The notes: generated by a model not told the origin, from the letters alone. A stretch of 64,000 bases of DNA from Lucinisca nassula (GCA_963580285.1 CAUZLF010000270.1:87501-151500); one strand, 5' to 3'. Positions 11,030 through 22,039 are shown, counted from the stretch's first letter. Numbers and translations are program-made.

Positions 11030-11125
11030 AAAGAAATGTGGATAAAGATCTACATTTGACGCTTGCGGGGATCGAACCGGCTACCTCTCGATCTCAAATC
11101 CGATGCCTTTCTACTGCACCACAAT
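11030..11125 (-). mobile_element. tRNA-like SINE H fragment
   Basis: On the minus strand: GTGGTGCAGTAGAAAGGC (A-box region), then GGTTCGATCCCCGC (B box). A second copy lies at 11,480-11,582 on the same strand, with a SINE A between them. Confidence 0.65.
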
Positions 11126-11140
11126 GCTTCAAAACTAGGC

Positions 11141-11436
11141 CCCCGCCCATTGGGGCTTGAAGAAATATATGGGCTGCATGATGCTTCCACGCAGAGCTGA
11201 AACCGACCCGCACGCTAGTACTGGTTAACCGCTTAGAGGATCTAAGCCTGTCCAGGAACCGCGGTGCGGGGCGGACCGTTCATGCTAATAAACCCTATTG
11301 GTTTCATTGGACGACAGGGCTTGAGATGTCATTTCATCTCAACGTCGGGTAAAAGTCCCACAAAACTGGAAGCAACGTCTCCAAAATGGCCTTTACAGTG
11401 TTGACGGGGGCGTTAAACCTCAATCAAGCAAAAACG
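11141..11436 (+). mobile_element. SINE A copy
   Basis: Complete from GGCCCCCGCCCATTGGGGC to the CAATCAAGCAAAA tail. Confidence 0.85.
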
Positions 11437-11479
11437 AATCGTCCATGTGGCCCTCTTTTCTCCTGGATAGAAAGTCTAG

Positions 11480-11582
11480 AAAAAATGTGGATAAAGTCTG
11501 TACATTTGGCGCTTGCGGGAAACGAGCCGGCTACACCCCGATCTCAAATCCGATGCTTTTCCACTGCACCACAGCGCTCCAA
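11480..11582 (-). mobile_element. tRNA-like SINE H fragment
   Basis: Second H copy; minus strand reads GCGCTGTGGTGCAGTGG. The B box is damaged (GGCTCGTTTCC). Confidence 0.6.
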
Positions 11583-11847
11583 AAGACTGATGGTGCTCGA
11601 AGAATTCTTTACGCATGACACGCCCCAATTTATAAATCACCTTGTACGTATGTAAAGTTTTGCATATTCAGCTCATATTCCTGAAATTGATAGAAACATT
11701 GTAATATAACAAATGGGCCGCGCTTTGGCTAAAGGAGCCTTTGAGAATGTGCGCCCCGCCGAGACTCATACCGGCCTGAGAGCTCACTTAAATAAAATGA
11801 AGCCCTTTGGACACGCATGAATAAACATTGGGTCCCCGGGCATCCTT

Positions 11848-11917
11848 AAAGCGCACAGCGAAGACTCTGATCAGCCTGCGCGCATGCGCAGGCTGATCTG
11901 AGTCTTCGCTGTGCGCA
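11848..11917. repeat. H2 hairpin
   Basis: GCGCACAGCGAAGACTCTG and its complement enclose ATCAGCCTGCGC-GCATGCGCAGGCTGAT. Near-perfect stem. Confidence 0.85.
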
Positions 11918-12493
11918 CGTGACCGAAGACTCCTTTGCGTTTGACGCGTACCATTTGATGGAAATATTGTAATGATAAATTTCATTTTTTTATACAGGCT
12001 GCAAATAATATCAATCGTGTGCAGATTCCTTATGATATACGCAAAGGGGGCGTGAAAAAGATACCCTTTGCAGTTGTATTTAATTTTATTTAAAATGATT
12101 CTCGAAAAAACCCGAAAATGGTTGCGCGCTGCATATCTATGACCGTTGCGCAAACATAAACCCGTGTACCAGAATACCAAGTAGACGGTCACTACGTCAG
12201 TTCCAAAATTTCCACGGTCTTACAAGTTGCTCAGAAGTTCCTTTATGCCACGTTACGACGCGTAAGTCTTTGTAAGAATCCATTATTATTGTTCGATATA
12301 ATTCAATTTTCAATTGTTCAAAAGAACTTTCTGTTCGTAATAATGTCATAGAACACATACAATATGGTGAAATATTAAATTTGGCAGCGTATTATTCATT
12401 AAGAAACTTTTGAAGACTTTTGAAATCCAGATATTGTCATGCTAATAGAATTACCAATGCCTTGCGTCGTGAGTAAACCCGTCTTATGGCTTA

Positions 12494-12562
12494 AGCGAAC
12501 AACAAAGTTGTTGATCAGACTGCGCATGCGCGCAGTCTGATCAACATCTTTGTTGTTCGCTG
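12494..12562. repeat. H2 hairpin
   Basis: GCGAACAACAAAGTTGTTG against CAACATCTTTGTTGTTCGC, enclosing ATCAGACTGCGC and GCGCAGTCTGAT. Nearly the same hairpin recurs at 50,548-50,618. Confidence 0.85.
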
Positions 12563-12879
12563 ATTGGATGGTACAATATCCCTAGTTTCTATACCTAAAA
12601 TTTCAAGACTCTTGCTTGTCTTTGTAGCCGCACAGACTGGTTTGTGTCTTATCTGGTCATAAACCAAACTGACAGTTTTTCTCGCGAATGTTCTTATACG
12701 ACAATGCCATTGTATGTTACAATCGATGCTCGTGCAAAATGACTCTTTGCAACATGGTACGGAAGCTGATACCGCGATTAAAGAAAGGGACTTTAGGTGA
12801 TAATAGTTCGTCTGTCGTTACTGACCTCGCATTTGAGAACTGTTACTGTTTGTGTGTTCTAAGATGGCTGATGAGGCCA

Positions 12880-14300
12880 ATTCTATCCCTGAATTATGTT
12901 GCAGAAAAACAACAGAGCCTGTTTGCTCTGGCTTTGCGCTGTACGAGTTTCTGCTCAGCATCGGTGATTCTTTTGGCCTCATATTCACCAGCAATCCTTC
13001 TGTTGAGGCCTCGCCACATTGCTCTTTCCTGTGCAATTTGTTTCCAAGACTCTGTTGGTATGTTGAAGTCATTGAGGGAGGATTGGAAGATGGTCTTGTT
13101 GCGCTTCTTCTGACCACCATGGGAGTATTTGCCCATTTCTAGTTCTCCATGGAGATTTTTCTTTCGCAAACGTTTCTCAGGAATCCGGGTAACATGGCCT
13201 GCCCATCTTAACTGTGCCAATTTCATGTATGTATCCTTTGCCACTCTGTCATTTTCAAGCCTTCCGCGTCTGGAATCCTGTCTTGCCACTTAACCTTTAA
13301 CAGTTTTCTAAGACAGCTTGAATGGAAGTGATTGAAGTCTTTTTGCGTGCATGCCGTTGGTAAACTGTCAATGTTTCATATGCATACAATAATTTTGGCA
13401 GCACCACAGCTCTGTAGACTTTCAGTTTTGTGTCACTTCGATTCCAGACACAACCACGTAGTCGGCAAACTGCTGCACTAGCTTTGGCAATCCTGGCATT
13501 GACTTCACCATCAATGTGCACGGCTCTTGGCAGTTTGCTTTCCAAGGTAGTTGAACTTGTCTGCCACTTGCAATTTCTGACCTTTCGCTGTAATGGTGGG
13601 CTCTTGGTGCTGGTTGATAGACTACCTCGGACTTTTTGGTCATAGCTATCACAGGAGTCAGATACTTGATCTATAACCTTTCGCGTCTTCTCTTCTTTTG
13701 GGGTACCTTTTGCCTTGTAATCAGCAAACAGGAACTCGTCTATCACCTCTGTCTGACCACTGGGTTTTGCTTGCGAGATTGTTGAAGAATGCATGGTGTC
13801 TCTGAAGACTGTCCAGTTCCCTTTCGGATCTGAACTGAGTTCGATTGCATCTACATGTAGTCTGTTGCAGATGTCATGGATGAAGGCTTCCCAGCAGGCA
13901 CTCAACGTTGAACTCATGTTGAAACAACGTTGAAACGTTGTTTCAACGTTAGTTCAACGTTGAGTCAACGTTTTGTGCCTGCAGGGTTGCCTCTTGCTGT
14001 CTTGTTTCAGCTTAGAGACATCCTGTCTTTTGGGCACTATCTTGCCTTGTGGTCGCCGTGCAGGATGAATGCGCAGCTTGAGTTTGCTGACAACAAGCCT
14101 GTGATCTGTCCAACAGTCTTCATCACACAGTCTTTGTCACCCTGACACCCTGTTTGTCTTTTCTTCTATTACATAATCAATGAGGTGCCAGTGTTACGAG
14201 CGATGATGCACCTTGAATGTCGTGCTGCTAGTTGGCAGACGGAAGTCTGTGTTAGTGATCTGCAGTTCATGTTCTGCACACTTCCTCAAAAGGTGGAGAC
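12880..14300 (-). pseudogene. Decayed non-LTR retrotransposon (LINE): end of endonuclease, part of reverse transcriptase, C-terminus
   Basis: Read on the minus strand. About 14,290-13,987 resembles the end of an endonuclease/exonuclease/phosphatase domain and its linker (frame broken; DVSKLKQDSK is readable). From 13,888 it continues EAFIHDICNRL, then jumps from WTVFRDT to the reverse-transcriptase palm at about 13,728. There the expected FADD-type catalytic motif reads FADY, so one catalytic aspartate is lost. Two frames are then needed: one gives VIDQVSDSCDSYD, another TKKSEVVYQPAP. The thumb-side stretch VNARIAKASAA ... YRAVVLPKLLYAYET follows at about 13,500-13,380. The C-terminal part (13,289-12,894) has RWAGHVTRIPEKRL and QAERAMWR-like residues (QIAQERAMW). 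Most of the RT fingers and palm are deleted and several frameshifts exist, so it cannot work. Residue patterns match LINE polyproteins common in animals; I do not assign a clade. A P element interrupts it at 13,891-13,986. Confidence 0.9.
13891..13986. mobile_element. P palindromic element inside the LINE
   Basis: Begins CCAGCAGGCACTCAACGTTG and ends AACGTTTTGTGCCTGCAGGG, with a centre made of AACGTTGAAAC repeats on both arms. It splits the LINE reading between the linker and EAFIHDICN. A copy in the opposite orientation lies at 57,203-57,300. Confidence 0.85.
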
Positions 14301-14580
14301 CATTGTTATTCTCTTTAAGCAAGAATTTTCAGAACGTAGTGAGAAAAGGTTCGGTGTAATTACGAAACATATAGTGTATCGTTAAAACTTAAATCGTTAA
14401 CGTGTCAAATTTACTGAACTTTTATCGACAAAATATGAGCAGCTTTGGTAAACGCAAAAGCTGCTCATATTTTTTCAGCAATAATACCACTGTTCCAATG
14501 CGTACGTCGATCTCGTCTATATCTCGACCGAAAATCGGCACGCATTGATCAGTTTTCGTCGCTCACGATATGGACCGGGC

Positions 14581-14877
14581 GCCCCCGCCCATCGGGGCTT
14601 GAAGAAATAGATTAGCCTGCCTTGTGCTTCTGCTCGGGGCTGCAACTGACCGAACATTTGAGTACTGGTAAACCGCTTAGAAGGGCTAAGCCTGCCCAGG
14701 CAAAGTGGTGCGAGTTGGTCTGTCCCAACGGTTTCTTTGAGCGGTTGGGCTTGAGATGTTACTTCATTTCGATGTCGGGTAAAAGTCCCACGTAATCGGA
14801 AGCAACGCCTTCAAATGACCTGACTAGCGTTGCTGAGGGTTTTGTTAAAATCAACACAAACAAACAAACAAACAAAA
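14581..14877 (+). mobile_element. SINE A with 11-bp target duplication
   Basis: Flanked by ATATGGACCGG at 14,570-14,580 and 14,878-14,888. More diverged than most copies (CTGCTCGGGGCTGCAAC in place of the usual GCTTCCACGCAGAGC). Confidence 0.9.
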
Positions 14878-14974
14878 ATATGGACCGGAAGTGTACATAG
14901 TTTTGTTTGCGAACCGCGATGGCTTAGGTCGGATGAAGACGAGACAGTATTTCCAGTATTTACAGTATTTTAAG

Positions 14975-15037
14975 GAAACAGTGTAGCCCCTGATAAGACG
15001 CCACATTCTGCAGATCTGGGTCTACATTGTTAGCCAA
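14975..15037. repeat. H1 hairpin, partly deleted
   Basis: GGAAACAGTGTAGCCCCTG and GATCTGGGTCTACATTGTT remain; the core is reduced to GACGCCACATTCTGCA. Confidence 0.65.
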
Positions 15038-15079
15038 TGCCCCAGCATATGCGCCGTCTCAATGCTTTACAATAAGCTG

Positions 15080-15384
15080 CTGCCCCCGCCCATAGGGGCT
15101 TGAAGAAATATATGGGCTGCATGATGCTTCCACGCAGAGCTGAATCCGACCCGCACACTAGTACTGGTAAACCGCTTAGAGGATCTAAGCCTGTCCAGGA
15201 ACCGCGGTGCGAGGCGGACCGTCCATGCTTATAAACCCCATTGGTTTCATTGGGCGACAGGGCTTGAGATGTCATTTCATCTCAATGTCGGGTAAAAGTC
15301 CCACAAAATTGGAAGCAGCGTCTCCAAAATGACCTTTACAGTGTTGACGGGGACGTTAAACCTCAAATCAAACAAAACAAACAA
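15080..15384 (+). mobile_element. SINE A with 14-bp target duplication
   Basis: Flanked by TTTACAATAAGCTG at 15,066-15,079 and 15,385-15,398. Exact duplication and a well-kept body suggest a fairly recent insertion. Confidence 0.92.
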
Positions 15385-15739
15385 TTTACAATAAGCTGAC
15401 GTCACGACAATAATAGCGCGGCTAGTTTATATTAATAATCGTTACCTGGATTTCCTACGAAACAGTGATAGTCACGTGGACAACTGCACGGAAGAGCATT
15501 TTTGCTTAGTAACTTAGGTTCGATTGACAAACAATCGACCTAAAAATGGACTCGCCGCGGGCTAGTACGAATTTAGACCATGATTACCCAGTCTGCGTAA
15601 AAAGAATCTGACTGTGTAACTTGGATAGGGACAGATGTGGTGAAAAATGTTAACTAGTGCATGGACCAGATGAACCCTGATCCCATCGGGACATATATAC
15701 TGGAAAAGATACATGCCGGAATTCGACCGGAAAAAACAT

Positions 15740-15818
15740 TCAAATATATGTTGTGGGGACTTGTTAGAATCGCCTTGGCGAGGCGATTCTAACAAGTGCC
15801 CACAATATCTGTTTATAG
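15740..15818. repeat. K hairpin, GAATCGCC variant
   Basis: Arms ACTTGTTAGAATCGCC and GGCGATTCTAACAAGT. Compared with the common K form, two base pairs have changed on both arms together. Carrier ends not recognised. Confidence 0.8.
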
Positions 15819-16189
15819 CAGGAATTAAGACAAGTTATTCCTTTTACTATCGATATTTCTTCTCTTTGCCTGAAATTCCGCCGATTGCACTCAGTAATGG
15901 CGACTCCGCGGATCGGATGCCATAGAGTGAGGCATCCGGGCATCAAAGTCAATTTGTATTGTACGCACTCTACCGCCAATTCCCCGTTCCCTAACAATAG
16001 ATAATCTTTTATTGGAACACAATGAAATCTAATCCGTCATTATAGATATTCAGTCCTTATAGTTCTCAATTTTAGAAATGTGCCAAGAACTCACAAAGTC
16101 TCTCTTACGTCATATGGAACTGCGCATGCTCACACCCAGCATTTGTGCGAGTTACAGAGACGCATTTGTTTAATACAAAGTTCTGTCGA

Positions 16190-17075
16190 CTTCAGGCGCT
16201 TGGCATGACCAGGACTGCACATGCGCACCAGCTGGTCAGCGTCTGCGCACTTAGCTCAAGTAATGAGAACTTTTTGTCACCAGGCAGCTAAAACTACAAA
16301 ATAGAATTAAGTATAAATTGAGAGAAAAAAATCAATCATCTTGCGGATGAATACAGCTTTAAATGATAAGATAGTAAAGGTTTTGATGTTCAGCTCATCT
16401 TTTGAGCGCATTGCATTGTTACTAAACTTAATAATAGTCCATTGTTTCCCCCAGCTTGTTAAACCATCCATGCATAAACGTCTGAAAATGTCTGATATAG
16501 CGACATATCAAAGACTTATCTGCCTTATTTCAACTTTGAAGTTATTGCTTGAATTTCATCATCAACTCTTCACTGTGTCGCAATGGCATTCTATGAAACA
16601 CAATAAGCGGAAATGGTTCTTCACAGCTAAGACACTGATCAGGCTGCTGATCAGAGTCTTCGCTTTACACTTGATCCTACGATTTCCCTTGCAGCAAGGG
16701 AAGGCAATATTGTGTATTAGCTGGAAAGCATATAATTATATGGGCCCCGTTAAGCGATTTTGGTACTTATCGCCTATGCGAGCAGCGAAGGTTCAGGCAA
16801 GCCTGCGCATCCGCGCAGTCTCGCCAGAACCTTCGTTGCTCGCTCATACAAGTAGTGAATCAAGAGGAACCTTCAGACAGAAAGCCGTATCCCTGGCCCC
16901 TCTGAATGGCTGGGCATGCGCAGTTAAAATTTGTCATGACGGAATGCTCGAAGACACAAATTCGCTTGGCGGGGCTCATATAGCATTAGCCACTGCATGG
17001 CCAAACCTACCATAAGACCTTGTGTTGCCAGCGAAGACTTAGATCAGCCTGCGCATGTGCGATGTCTATATATAG
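16190..17075. repeat. Cluster of H2-type hairpins and half-hairpins
   Basis: H2 pieces at about 16,195-16,255, 16,625-16,672 (GACACTGATCAGGCTGCTGATCAGAGTCTTCGC), 16,778-16,852 (GCGAGCAGCGAAGGTTC ... GAACCTTCGTTGCTCGC, a full stem) and 17,022-17,062. A 224-codon open frame at 16,341-17,015 spans several of these; it shows no recognisable domain and I do not call it a gene. Confidence 0.65.
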
Positions 17076-17229
17076 CCTATATAAACCACCCAAAGAGCTC
17101 TGTTCAGAATGGCTCGGTACATAGGTTTATTTGAGCTTTCGCTTGCCATATTGGACGCCAATGAAAAGTTATGTATGTGCTTCTAATGTGGGTAGATAAT
17201 ACGCATCTAACTATCTGACTCGCCCACTG

Positions 17230-17357
17230 ACTCACTTAAACGTTTACTCTTCTGACCGACTGACTGACTGACTGGCTGGCTGGCTCGCTCGCTCGCTCGC
17301 TCACTCACCCAAAGCCCAACTACCCCCACACACACTCACACTCACTCACTCACTCAC

Positions 17358-17393
<36 letters not shown>

Positions 17394-17500
17394 CCAAACA
17401 CAACCCACCCACAAACCCAGTCACTCACTCACTGTCCTATCCACTAACCCACTCACTCACTCATTCACTCACCCACAAGAACCACCCATTCACTCACTTC
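17230..17500. repeat. Tetranucleotide repeat block
   Basis: Successive runs of GACT, GGCT, CGCT, CACT and CAAT units, changing by single-base steps along the block. Compare the TTGA/CTGA/CCGA block at 47,080-47,330. Confidence 0.9.
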
Positions 17501-17854
17501 AGTCTTTTTTTTCAGGAATTTCTGTGACACCTCATCTTGGATTATTCGTGTATGGACGACGAGGGGTAAGTTACTTTTGAGCAGCATCGGTAGAGCACAT
17601 ACAGTGGACTCCTGCTTATAAGACCAATCAAAAATCAGACTACCACGCTTTAGGAGTAGATTGCAGTTTAGTTGCCTATTATTTTCTATTTAGTGATAAG
17701 GTTACCATACGACAGTCGAACTTCAATGGCTCGAACACCTTTGGCACCACGAAAATCTGTTTGAGACAGAGGTTGTTCGAGCCACTGATGGCTACTTCAG
17801 GGTGGCATGATGGCGATAATTTTGGACTTCTTTTAGGTTTTCTGTAATATACAT

Positions 17855-17998
17855 GTATGCTGAGTGTATTCATTAGAATCGCCTCAGTTAGAATCGCCTC
17901 ATTGAGGCGATTCTAATGAGCACTATGTATGTTGTGTGTACACATTAGAATCGCCTCATTGAGGCGATTCTAATGCGTACACACAGCATACATTTGTA
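17855..17998. repeat. Two K-like hairpins in tandem, GAATCGCC variant
   Basis: One hairpin at about 17,868-17,924 (with a partial duplicate TCAGTTAGAATCGCC) and another at 17,939-17,985 (TGTACACATTAGAATCGCC against GGCGATTCTAATGCGTACA). TATACATGTATGCTG and CAGCATACATTTGTA form outer arms around both. Confidence 0.8.
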
Positions 17999-18099
17999 AG
18001 GTAAAAGACGAAAATATCCTAAATTTTCTCTCATTACTTCTTATATAAAGAAATGTCCTTGGAATTCAAAAACAGGTTTGATTGTATAGTTTGTCATAG

Positions 18100-18401
18100 T
18101 TTTGTTTGTTTGATTTGATGTTTAACGTCCCCGTCAACACTATGTAGGTCATTTTGGAGAGGTTGCTTCAAATTTTGTGGGACTTTTACCCGACAGTGAC
18201 ATGAAATGACTTCTCACGCCCTGTCGCCGTATGAAACCAATAGGGTTTATAAGCATGGACGGTCCAACTCGCACCGCATTGCCTGGGCAGGCTTAGATCC
18301 TCTAAGCGGATTACCAGTACTCGTATGTGGGCCGGATTCAGCTCTGGGTGGACGCATCATGCAGCCAATTTATTTCTTCAAGCCCCAATGGGTGGAGGCC
18401 G
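18100..18401 (-). mobile_element. SINE A inserted in minisatellite, 14-bp target duplication
   Basis: Target duplication ATAGTTTGTCATAG at 18,086-18,099 and 18,402-18,415, itself part of the 25-bp repeat unit. This fixes both ends of family A and shows that its 5' end is GGCCTCCACCCATTGGGGC, with no tRNA-like head. Confidence 0.93.
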
Positions 18402-18859
18402 ATAGTTTGTCATAGTAAACGACTTTATAGTTTGTCACAGTAAACGACTGTACAGTTTGTCACAGTAAACGACTGTATAGTTTCTCATAGTAAACGACTG
18501 TATAGTTTGTGATAGTAAACGACTGTATGGTTTGCCATAGTAAACGACTGTATAGTTTGTGACAGTAAACGACTGTGTAGTTTGTCATGGTAAACGACTG
18601 TATGGTTTGTCATAGTAAACGACTGTATAGTTTGTCGTAGTAAACGACTATATAGTTTGTCATAATAAACGACTGTATAGTTTGTAATAGTAAACGACTG
18701 TATAGTTTATCACAGTAAACGACTGTGTAATTTGTCATAGTAAACGACTGTATGGTTTGTCATAGTAAACGACTGTATAGTTTGTCATAGTAAACGACTG
18801 TATATAGTTGTCATAGTAAGCATCTGTATAGTTTGTCACAATAAACGACTATAGTTTGT
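18402..18859. repeat. 25-bp minisatellite, left block
   Basis: About 18 units of TAGTTTGTCATAGTAAACGA plus CTGTA, with scattered substitutions. The array resumes after the SINE C at 19,168. Confidence 0.95.
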
Positions 18860-19167
18860 TACCGGCCCCGATAGCTCAATTGGTAGAGTGTCCGCTCCTG
18901 GGAACGGCATACCAAAGTCGTTAAAAATGGTACTAGCTGCTCCTCGCTTGGCACTCAGATTTACGGGGTAGAGCTAGGACTGGTCGACCCAGTGTCAGGA
19001 TAATGTGACTGGGTGTGGTATCATGTAATGTGTCTGGGACATGATACTTCAGTGAGGCAGCACTATAAAAGTGAGCATTGAGCTCCCTGTCGCAACCAGA
19101 CACCGTCGTGATATGACTGAAAGATTGTTGAAAGCGACGTTAAACCCGAATTCACACACACACTCTC
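18860..19167 (+). mobile_element. SINE C, B box deleted, inside minisatellite
   Basis: Starts TACCGGCCCCGATAGCTC (A-box region GATAGCTCAATTGGTAG) but lacks about 30 bp, including the GGTTCGATCCC B box present in the copy at 53,815. Flanked by CTATAGTTTGT at 18,849-18,859 and 19,168-19,177. The deletion removes an essential polymerase III promoter element. Confidence 0.88.
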
Positions 19168-19547
19168 TATAGTTTGTCGTAGTAAACGACTGTATAGTTT
19201 GTCATGGTAAACGGCTGTATAGTTTGCCATAGTAAACGACTGTATAGTTTGTCATAGTAAACGAATGTATATTTTGTCATAGTAAACAACTGTATAGTTG
19301 GTCAAAGTAAACGACTGTATAGTTTGTCATAGTAAACCACTGTATGGTTTGTCATAGTAAACGACTGTATAGTTTGCCATAGTAAACCACTGTATGGTTA
19401 GTCATAGTCTAAAACGACTGTATAGTTTGTCATGGTAAACGGCTGTATAGTTTGCCATAGTAAACGACTGTATATTTTGTCAAAGTAAACAACTGTATAG
19501 TTTGTCATTGTAAACGACTGTATAGTTTGTCATAGTAAACGAGCCTG
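19168..19547. repeat. 25-bp minisatellite, right block
   Basis: About 15 units of the same 25-bp repeat. Includes a higher-order pattern: TAGTTTGTCATGGTAAACGG followed by the same two neighbours occurs twice (19,195 and 19,422). Confidence 0.93.
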
Positions 19548-19622
19548 CGGCGTTCGAGTCATCGACTGCTCTACTGTATTGAGACCATTTTTGTTCAGCG
19601 TTACATGCGGTCTTGATTGCGC

Positions 19623-21268
19623 TGAAAATATATCATTCACAAGCTCGCCTTCTCATCCATCTCTCACTTTGTTTCATAACAACTTTTTGAATTATAATGA
19701 TTTTTTTCATGTCACCATTCTTGGTCTCATCCCAGTCCACACCATCCTACAAAATACATTATTAAGTAAAATGCAGAGAATGTATCGAGCTAAACATGAA
19801 AAAGGGCCTTAAACTCCTTATGAGCACAGCGTTTGAAAAAGCGAGGGCTGAGGCGAGTATGCGCACATGCGCATACTCGCCTCAGCCCTCGCTTTTTCAC
19901 ACATTAAGATAGACTCAGAGATCTTCGGCTTATAGTGCCAACTGCAATCTCGTAAGCCATGCGTGTTTTTGCAGAATGTTACGGTTCCTTTTAGGAGGGT
20001 TTGGATCAATTAATGATTATCCAATCTGATGAAATAATATGAAATTATAGATAAACCTGAAAATTAGGAGAGGTGTTTATTAAGCAGAACAAAATTTAAT
20101 GACAATTTGACTTTACAATAAGACAAATTGCGTGCGCGTGTGGGGGCGCTTGCGCGCGACAGTGCTCGTTTTCTTCGTCTATTTCGTGTTTTTCATTTGA
20201 CAAACATTTTGTTGACAATTACGGATTGATAAGAAAAGACAAGCTATATTGTCAAATTACATTAAAATCAAACACCCGCCTTTCAAATTTCCTTAAAGCA
20301 AACAATGGGTATGAAAATATAAATATTTAGATTAAATTTTCGGGTCAATCAAGTATCCGCATTTTCGGCTCACTTTGAAACAAAAGTGTCGCAGTACATG
20401 GTATCCAGGGGTGGCTTAAAATTTCGCAGATGTCGTGTTCTTTGAAAATATATCATTCACAAGCTCGCCTTCTCATCCATCTCTCACTTTGTTTCATAAC
20501 AACTTTTTGAATTATAATGATTTTTTTCATGTCACCATTCTTGGTCTCATCCCAGTCCACACCATCCTACAAAATACATTATTAAGTAAAATGCAGAGAA
20601 TGTATCGAGCTAAACATGAAAAAGGGCCTTAAACTCCTTATGAGCACAGCGTTTGAAAAAGCGAGGGCTGAGGCGAGTATGCGCACATGCGCATACTCGC
20701 CTCAGCCCTCGCTTTTTCACACATTAAGATAGACTCAGAGATCTTCGGCTTATAGTGCCAACTGCAATCTCGTAAGCCATGCGTGTTTTTGCAGAATGTT
20801 ACGGTTCCTTTTAGGAGGGTTTGGATCAATTAATGATTATCCAATCTGATGAAATAATATGAAATTATAGATAAACCTGAAAATTAGGAGAGGTGTTTAT
20901 TAAGCAGAACAAAATTTAATGACAATTTGACTTTACAATAAGACAAATTGCGTGCGCGTGTGGGGGCGCTTGCGCGCGACAGTGCTCGTTTTCTTCGTCT
21001 ATTTCGTGTTTTTCATTTGACAAACATTTTGTTGACAATTACGGATTGATAAGAAAAGACAAGCTATATTGTCAAATTACATTAAAATCAAACACCCGCC
21101 TTTCAAATTTCCTTAAAGCAAACAATGGGTATGAAAATATAAATATTTAGATTAAATTTTCGGGTCAATCAAGTATCCGCATTTTCGGCTCACTTTGAAA
21201 CAAAAGTGTCGCAGTACATGGTATCCAGGGGTGGCTTAAAATTTCGCAGATGTCGTGTTCTTTGAAAA
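19623..21268 (+). repeat. Exact tandem duplication, 820-bp unit
   Basis: Copy 1 starts at 19,623 and copy 2 at 20,443. TGAAAA occurs at the start, junction and end (19,623; 20,443; 21,263). By eye the copies are identical. Each holds a 70-bp hairpin (19,833-19,899; 20,653-20,719). The two short open frames per copy are unremarkable. Confidence 0.92.
19833..19899. repeat. H2-like hairpin in duplication (repeated at 20,653-20,719)
   Basis: AAAAAGCGAGGGCTGAGGCG then AGTATGCGCAC, mirrored perfectly apart from the ends. The core ATGCGCACATGCGCAT resembles the H2 core but the arms are different. Confidence 0.85.
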
Positions 21269-21297
21269 CTGCGCCACGGAACCGTATTGCCATGATA

Positions 21298-21533
21298 AAG
21301 GGGATGGGAACACCTTCAGGGAGACAACTCCTGCAAAAGTATTTCTGTCTCCCATTTCAATAGGGGTCATCTCTTAAAGGAAAGAATTTGTTCTTTTGGA
21401 GCAAATTCTTTCCTTTAAGAGCAGACTCCTTTTTCAGTAGGACAGGGCTTATAATTAAGCGAAAAGGAAGTCCGGAAAGTTGTCTCGCTTTGAAAAATGG
21501 CGGGAAAATCTGCCAGGTGTTCCCAATCCCCTT
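21298..21533. mobile_element. MITE J, complete
   Basis: Ends AAGGGGATGGGAACACC and GGTGTTCCCAATCCCCTT. Inside is a 50-bp hairpin (21,371-21,421: CTCTTAAAGGAAAGAATTTG and complement). This copy defines the family; half-copies lie at 29,291, 44,728 and 49,166. Confidence 0.85.
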
Positions 21534-21559
21534 AAAAGCGTAGCTGTTTTTGGGGTTGT

Positions 21560-21622
21560 TTCTTCTTCTTCTTCTTCTTCTTCTTCTTCTTCTTCTTCTT
21601 CTTCTTCTTCTTCTTCTTCTTC
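21560..21622. repeat. (TTC)n microsatellite
   Basis: About 21 TTC units. Long serine or arginine frames here come only from the repeat. Confidence 0.97.
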
Positions 21623-22039
21623 CCTTGTTTATACGATGACGGTTGGATATGGCCTTGCCGTGAAGGTACATGTACAACTGCGCAAGCGAATTAACTTCTG
21701 TTGCGGTGAAAGCGTATAAATGACATTTTTCTTGTGCCAAAATTCATTAAATATCTTCTATATCCTATTGTTCTTTAGATATCGTTATATTCCTGTTATC
21801 TAAATCCTTTCTTCACTGTCTAGACCAAAGTTTAGCAAACAATACAAGCCAGTAAAAGATTTAAAACCTCAAGTAGTGGGCTCGATGAACAAGGGGGCTT
21901 ATCCTTTCACATTCCCCGGTTGCTCTGGTCAAATACAGGTATAGAACGCCGCTGTTTGCATGGTTATGATACATTTTCAGTTCTATTGTTTTGAACTAAA
22001 ATTTGAAACTGAGGTTTTGTTTGTTTGTTTCTGTTGTAT

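Noticed and set aside
10957..11655. Peptide AGIEPATSRSQIRC-like in two frames
   Set aside because: It is the antisense translation of the tRNA-like head of SINE H, a well-known kind of false protein.
12688..13142. Plus-strand open frames of 96-141 codons
   Set aside because: They are antisense to the LINE remnant, whose minus-strand translation has clear LINE residues.
16341..17015. Longest open frame (224 codons, plus strand)
   Set aside because: It runs through several H2 hairpin pieces, shows no recognisable domain or signal, and has the composition of translated non-coding DNA.
18402..19547. CRISPR-like array
   Set aside because: Units are 25 bp back to back with no spacers; interruptions are SINEs. 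The genome is eukaryotic.
21357..21740. Arginine-rich frame of 127 codons and opposite serine-rich frame
   Set aside because: Produced by the (TTC)n repeat and the J element.
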